From Candidatus Competibacteraceae bacterium (GTDB lineage Bacteria; Pseudomonadota; Gammaproteobacteria; Competibacterales; Competibacteraceae), in the NCBI GenBank assembly GCA_020445045.1, contig JAGRHI010000062.1:1-11882 (forward strand): DNA of 11,882 nt. Direction: 5' to 3'. The stretch's first letter is position 1, and every line of letters begins with the position of its first letter. Below are positions 7,963 through 11,882 of the stretch, in pieces. A program made the translations under genes and the position numbers. Below the pieces are notes generated by a model. It saw only the letters and a program-made list of their open reading frames with translations. It was not told the origin of the DNA and did not search any database.

Positions 7963-9003
7963 TCACAGTTCGTCGGGCAACAACCGCCGACCGGCCAGCC
8001 GCAAACCCGCCAGCAGCAACGCATCCCATGGCGAGCCGGGCTCGATGCCCTTGATCGCACGGTCGGCGCGGGCGCACGCGGCCAATAGCGACCGACAATC
8101 GGCCAGCGTCAACCGTTGCAGGGCTTGCAGCAGGGACGGTTTACGTTTGTCCCAAACGATTTCCTTGCGGGCGGCGAATGCCGCGAACACGACTTCCGGC
8201 GGCTGGCGCTGGTCGCGGGCGAAAGCCAGCGCGTTCAGTACCCGCAGCTCCCGGCACAAGGCCCAGTTCGCCAACACCGGCTCCACGCCTTCGCCGCGCA
8301 GCCCGTTCAGAACCCGCGCGACGCGCTCCGGCTGGCCGCGCAGGGCGGCATCCACGAAATCATAGATGCTGTATCGGGCACTGTCGCCGACCGCCGCCAA
8401 CACCCTATCGACGGTCAGCGGTTGGTCGCCGGCCAGCAACGCCAGTTTCTCGATTTCCTGGGCAGCGGCCAACAGATTGCCCTCCACCCGCTCGCTCAGC
8501 AGCAGCACCGCTTCCGGGATAGGTTTCAGACCACGCTCCCGCAGCCGGCGTTCGATCCAGGCCGGCAATTGCCCCGGCTCCACCGGCGCCGCCGGCACCA
8601 CCACGCCTGCCGCATCCAGGGCGGCGAACCAGCGGCTTTTCTGGGTATTCCAGTCGAGCTTGCCGGCGGTGACCAACAACACCGCGTCATCGGCGGGACG
8701 GGCCGCATACTCGCTCAGCGCCTTGGCGCCGGCGTCACCCGGCTTGGCGTTGCCCAGACGCAGTTCCAGCAGCCGCCGGTTGGCGAACAGCGAGGGGCTG
8801 GCCGCCAGTTGGCGCAGCGCGTTCCAGTCGAAACCGGTGTCGACCGTCAGACATTCCCGCTCGGCATGGCCTCGTTCGCGGGCGGCGGCGCGGAGCGCGT
8901 CGGCGGATTCCTGTGCCAACAAGGTTTCTTCGCCAAAGACCAGATAGAGCGGCGCCAGGGTCTTGCGCAAATGCGCGGCGAGCTGTTCGGGGCGCAGTCG
9001 CAA
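7963..9003 (-). CDS. holA: DNA polymerase III delta subunit HolA
   Basis: A 346-residue subunit of the clamp loader; delta opens the beta sliding clamp. The start MRLRPEQLAAHL aligns by eye with the E. coli start (RLYPEQLRAQL), LYLVFGEETLL (19-29) corresponds to its AYLLLGNDPLL, and SLFANRRLLEL (71-81) to the beta-binding SLFASRQ segment, so L72 and F73 match the clamp-wedging Leu-Phe pair. Later EGNLLAAAQEIEKLALL is also a delta feature. The start is TTG: it lies six bases after a GAGGA Shine-Dalgarno sequence, and the lptE stop is in the same frame 12 bases upstream, so no other start is available before the conserved region. A 50-base gap separates it from proA. The gene is usually found next to lptE and leuS. 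Confidence 0.96.
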   Translation of the reverse strand: MRLRPEQLAAHLRKTLAPLYLVFGEETLLAQESADALRAAARERGHAERECLTVDTGFDWNALRQLAASPSLFANRRLLELRLGNAKPGDAGAKALSEYAARPADDAVLLVTAGKLDWNTQKSRWFAALDAAGVVVPAAPVEPGQLPAWIERRLRERGLKPIPEAVLLLSERVEGNLLAAAQEIEKLALLAGDQPLTVDRVLAAVGDSARYSIYDFVDAALRGQPERVARVLNGLRGEGVEPVLANWALCRELRVLNALAFARDQRQPPEVVFAAFAARKEIVWDKRKPSLLQALQRLTLADCRSLLAACARADRAIKGIEPGSPWDALLLAGLRLAGRRLLPDEL

Positions 9004-9009
9004 GCGGCG

Positions 9010-9015
9010 TCCTCA
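9010..9015 (-). promoter_or_regulatory. Ribosome binding site of holA containing the lptE stop
   Basis: The minus strand reads TGAGGA: the lptE stop TGA is the first half of the Shine-Dalgarno sequence for holA, with six bases from the hexamer to the TTG start. This site decides the unusual TTG start. It is the same hexamer arrangement as at the nadD-rsfS junction. Confidence 0.75.
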
Positions 9016-9522
9016 AGAACCGATGGCTTGCAAGCGGCGGACGATCCGCCAAGCCAGATCCTCGGCCATGTTGTCCACCAGGATTTCCTGCGCGGCCTCG
9101 AAACCGAGCACTGCGTTTTCGTCGAATAACAGGGTTCGGTTGGCGCTGAGTCCTTCCAACGGAATCAGGGTCTTGCCATTGGCTAGCGTCACTTGGTAAG
9201 CGGCATCGTAAGCCAGGAAATACTGCCGCTTGACGTTGAGGCGGTCGACGGCGACCACGCGGCGACCGCTACCTTCGCGCAAGATGGCGATGACCGCCTT
9301 GGCCTGGGCCGGATCGCGGGTGACAGTCACGCCGTTGTCCGCCAGCAACCGCCGCAGTTTGCGGCTCAGGGCGCCGGGCGGTGTCCCAATCGTAGTCTGG
9401 CTTTGCACGTACACCACCGACAGCTCCGGCGGCAGTTGGGCTTGTCCGCGCAACTGGAAGCCACAACCGGCCAGCAGCAGCACCCAACCGCTTAGGAGCC
9501 CCCCCAGCACAATCCGGCGCAT
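9013..9522 (-). CDS. lptE: LPS-assembly lipoprotein LptE
   Basis: An outer-membrane lipoprotein of 169 residues that plugs the LptD barrel and helps insert lipopolysaccharide into the outer leaflet. From the ATG at 9522 the protein begins MRR, a hydrophobic stretch, and the lipobox LLAGC with the lipidated cysteine at residue 20. The mature start CGFQLRG parallels E. coli CGWHLRD, and the gene lies between leuS and holA as in E. coli. The rest is weakly conserved, as usual for LptE. A GTG at 9540 would add six residues and overlap the leuS end, but it spoils the short positively charged signal-peptide start and has no Shine-Dalgarno sequence; the ATG is preferred. It is somewhat shorter than the E. 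coli protein (193), lacking the Thr/Pro-rich tail. Confidence 0.93.
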   Translation of the reverse strand: MRRIVLGGLLSGWVLLLAGCGFQLRGQAQLPPELSVVYVQSQTTIGTPPGALSRKLRRLLADNGVTVTRDPAQAKAVIAILREGSGRRVVAVDRLNVKRQYFLAYDAAYQVTLANGKTLIPLEGLSANRTLLFDENAVLGFEAAQEILVDNMAEDLAWRIVRRLQAIGS

Positions 9523-9533
9523 GGTCGATTCGC

Positions 9534-11882
9534 TCAACACACCAGATTGACCAGTTTGCCGGGCACGATCACGACCTTGCGCGGTGATTTGCCCTCGATG
9601 AAGCGCCGCGCGTTCGGCTCGGCTCGCGCCGCTTGTTCGATGGTTTCGCGGTCGGCGCTCACCGGCACCTCGATCTGTCCACGCAACTTGCCGTTGACCT
9701 GCACCACCAGCGTCATCAGGTCACGGGCCAGCGCCGTTTCGTCGGGCGTCGGCCAGGCGGCATCTAGCACGTCGTCGCCATAGCCCAATTCCCGCCAAAG
9801 CGCGTGAGTCACATGCGGCACCACCGGCGACAGCAGCCGCAGCAGGATGCTCAAACCCTCGCGGCGCACGGCGGCGGCGGAGGGATCGCCGTCGGATTCG
9901 ATCCGGCTCAGCGCATTCAGAATCTTCATGCCGCCGGAAACCACGGTGTTGAACTGGTGACGACCGAAGTCGTACAGCGCCTGCCGCAGCGCTTCATGTA
10001 CCTCGCGACGCAGCTCGCGCAGCGGCCCGGACAGCGCCGCGGCGTCCAGGTCGCCGGCGGCGCGAATGGCGTCCTGATGCTCGGTGGCATGGAGCCACAA
10101 CCGGCGCAAAAAGCGATAGGCGCCGGCCACGCCGGCATCGGACCATTCCAGCGCCTGATCGGGCGGCGCGGCGAACATCATGAATAGACGGGCGGTATCG
10201 GCGCCGTACTGTTCGATCAGCGATTGCGGATCGACGCCGTTGTTCTTGGATTTGGCCATCTTCTCGATGCCGCCGATCGCCACCGGCTGGCCGTCGGCGC
10301 TCAGCGTCGCCGCCAGCGGCCGCCCCTTGTCGTCGGTCTGTACCTTGACGTCGGCCGGATTGATCCACTGCTTGCGGCCGTCCGAGGTCTCCCGGTAGAA
10401 GGTGGGCGCCACCACCATGCCCTGGGTGAGCAATTTGGTGAACGGTTCCGCCACCGGGGTCAGGCCCAGATCGCGCATCACCTTGGTCCAGAACCGCGAA
10501 TAAAGCAGGTGCAAAATGGCGTGCTCGATACCACCAACGTACTGATCGACCGGCATCCAGTAATCGGCGCGGGCGTCGGTCATGGTCGCCGCGCCCGGCG
10601 TGCAATAGCGGAAAAAGTACCAGGACGAGTCGACGAAGGTGTCCATGGTGTCGGTCTCGCGCCGGGCCGGCTTACCACAGCGCGGACAGGCGCAGTCCAG
10701 AAATTCGGCGTACTTGCTGAGTGGGTTGCCGGAACCGTCCGGGATCAGGTCGCCCGGCAACACCACCGGCAAATCCTGGTCCGGCACCGGCACCGCGCCG
10801 CAATCTTGACAATGGATGATCGGAATCGGCGTGCCCCAGTAGCGCTGCCGGGAGACACCCCAGTCGCGCAGCCGCCAGATCACCTTCTTTTCGCCCAAGC
10901 CCTTGGCGCTCAGATCGGCGGCGATGGCATCCACCGCCTGCTCGAAGTCCAAGCCATCGTATTTGCCGGAGTTGATGCACATGCCATGATCGGCGTAGGC
11001 ATCTTGCCATGGCGCGGGCGTGGCGTCGCCGACACAGGTACGGATCACCGGCTTGATCGGCAACTGGTACTTGTGCGCGAACTCGAAATCGCGTTCGTCG
11101 TGAGCTGGCACCGCCATCACCGCGCCCTCGCCGTAGCCCATCAGCACGTAGTTGGCGACCCACAGTGGCAGCGGCTCGCCGGTCAGCGGATGGGTGACAG
11201 TCAACCCGGTCGGCATGCCCTTCTTTTCTTGCGTGGCCAGTTCGGCTTCGGTCGTGCCGCCGTGCCGGCATTCCTCGATGAACGCGGCCAGTCGCGGATG
11301 GGTTTGCGCGGCGTGCAGGGCCAGGGGATGCTCGGCGGCCACGGCGACGTAGGTGGCGCCCATGAGCGTGTCGGCGCGGGTGGTGAACACCCACAAGGCG
11401 CCACCTTCGCCCACCGTATGCGGAAAGCCGATCCGTACTCCGTGGCTCTTGCCGATCCAGTTTTTCTGCATCAGCTTGACCTGTTCGGGCCAATCGGGCA
11501 GTTGATCCAACGCCGCCAGCAGTTCCTCGGCATACTGGGTGATCGCCAAGTAATACATCGGGATTTCGCGCTTCTCGACCAGCGCGCCGGTACGCCAACC
11601 ACGACCGTCGATCACTTGCTCGTTGGCGAGCACGGTCTGGTCCACCGGGTCCCAGTTGACCACGCCGGTCTTCAGGTAGGCGATGCCCTGTTCCAACATC
11701 CGCAGGAACAACCATTGGTTCCAGCGGTAATACTCCGGCTGGCAGGTGGCCACTTCACGTTCCCAGTCCACCGCGAACCCCAGCAGCCGCAACTGCTTTT
11801 TCATGTAGGCGATGTTGTCGAAGGTCCACTGCGCCGGGGCAACGCCGGAAGCCATGGCCGCGTTCTCCGCCGGCAGGCCGAA
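9534..11882 (-). CDS. leuS: Leucyl-tRNA synthetase, partial (5' end off the right edge)
   Basis: This class Ia synthetase charges tRNA-Leu. The frame is open to the right edge, giving 782 residues; compared with E. coli (860) roughly 81 N-terminal residues are missing, including the HIGH motif. The first visible residues are FGLPAENAA, matching E. coli near position 82, so the ATG at 11855 is internal and not the start. Seen in order: the CP1 editing domain with the threonine-rich TTRADTLMGATY (about 11385-11350) and the AHDERDFEF aspartates (about 11110-11080), RDWGVSRQRYWG, two cysteine pairs CQDC (10811-10800) and CPRC (within 10694-10677) forming a likely zinc site, SSWYFFRY, the KMSKS-region signature as KMAKS (10262-10248), the anticodon-binding helices, and the C-terminal VQVNGKLRG and VPGKLVNLV. 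It ends 11 bases before lptE. Confidence 0.97.
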   Translation of the reverse strand, partial: FGLPAENAAMASGVAPAQWTFDNIAYMKKQLRLLGFAVDWEREVATCQPEYYRWNQWLFLRMLEQGIAYLKTGVVNWDPVDQTVLANEQVIDGRGWRTGALVEKREIPMYYLAITQYAEELLAALDQLPDWPEQVKLMQKNWIGKSHGVRIGFPHTVGEGGALWVFTTRADTLMGATYVAVAAEHPLALHAAQTHPRLAAFIEECRHGGTTEAELATQEKKGMPTGLTVTHPLTGEPLPLWVANYVLMGYGEGAVMAVPAHDERDFEFAHKYQLPIKPVIRTCVGDATPAPWQDAYADHGMCINSGKYDGLDFEQAVDAIAADLSAKGLGEKKVIWRLRDWGVSRQRYWGTPIPIIHCQDCGAVPVPDQDLPVVLPGDLIPDGSGNPLSKYAEFLDCACPRCGKPARRETDTMDTFVDSSWYFFRYCTPGAATMTDARADYWMPVDQYVGGIEHAILHLLYSRFWTKVMRDLGLTPVAEPFTKLLTQGMVVAPTFYRETSDGRKQWINPADVKVQTDDKGRPLAATLSADGQPVAIGGIEKMAKSKNNGVDPQSLIEQYGADTARLFMMFAAPPDQALEWSDAGVAGAYRFLRRLWLHATEHQDAIRAAGDLDAAALSGPLRELRREVHEALRQALYDFGRHQFNTVVSGGMKILNALSRIESDGDPSAAAVRREGLSILLRLLSPVVPHVTHALWRELGYGDDVLDAAWPTPDETALARDLMTLVVQVNGKLRGQIEVPVSADRETIEQAARAEPNARRFIEGKSPRKVVIVPGKLVNLVC

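Noticed and set aside
6570..8060. A 496-codon minus-strand open frame
   Set aside because: It overlaps proA in another frame; its Arg/Gly/Pro-rich translation is typical of an out-of-frame reading of GC-rich DNA, while proA is unmistakable.
8116..9129. A 337-codon plus-strand open frame
   Set aside because: It is antisense to holA in the complementary register and has no domain; it is a shadow of holA.
9523..9540. GTG start for lptE at 9540
   Set aside because: It has no Shine-Dalgarno sequence and gives a poorer signal peptide than the ATG at 9522.

Overview
The window is a GC-rich stretch (roughly two-thirds G+C by eye) carrying ten genes, all on the minus strand and packed almost without gaps. 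The set and the protein sequences point to a gammaproteobacterium: LptE, a YhdE-type Maf, RNase G and YhdP occur together there. A free-living or environmental lineage such as the Chromatiales/Xanthomonadales side of the class is plausible, but I cannot assign a genus. No rRNA, tRNA, CRISPR, insertion sequence, phage gene or long repeat was seen.

In transcription order (right to left) the genes are: leuS (leucyl-tRNA synthetase, 5' end beyond the right edge), lptE (LPS-assembly lipoprotein), holA (DNA polymerase III delta subunit), proA (glutamate-5-semialdehyde dehydrogenase), nadD (nicotinate-mononucleotide adenylyltransferase), rsfS (ribosomal silencing factor), rlmH (23S rRNA methyltransferase), maf/yhdE (nucleotide pyrophosphatase), rng (ribonuclease G) and yhdP (AsmA-like envelope protein, 3' end beyond the left edge). 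Both window edges fall inside genes and, by chance, on codon boundaries.

Intergenic gaps are 11, 9, 50, 127, 6, 24, 1 and 33 bases, and rng and yhdP overlap by 4. This looks like one operon or a few nested transcripts. The only gap big enough to hold a regulatory element is the 127 bases between proA and nadD. It contains small inverted repeats, a T6 tract and a 29-codon open frame. The products serve housekeeping tasks: aminoacylation, ribosome maturation and silencing (RsfS, RlmH, RNase G), NAD and proline synthesis, replication, and outer-membrane lipid transport (LptE, YhdP).

I looked for an undescribed system and did not find one; this is an ordinary core-genome block. The points worth a second look are small: a KMAKS variant of the KMSKS signature in LeuRS, stop codons embedded in the next gene's Shine-Dalgarno sequence at two junctions, several non-ATG starts, and the proA-nadD spacer. 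The long antisense open frames throughout are explained by codon register and GC bias.
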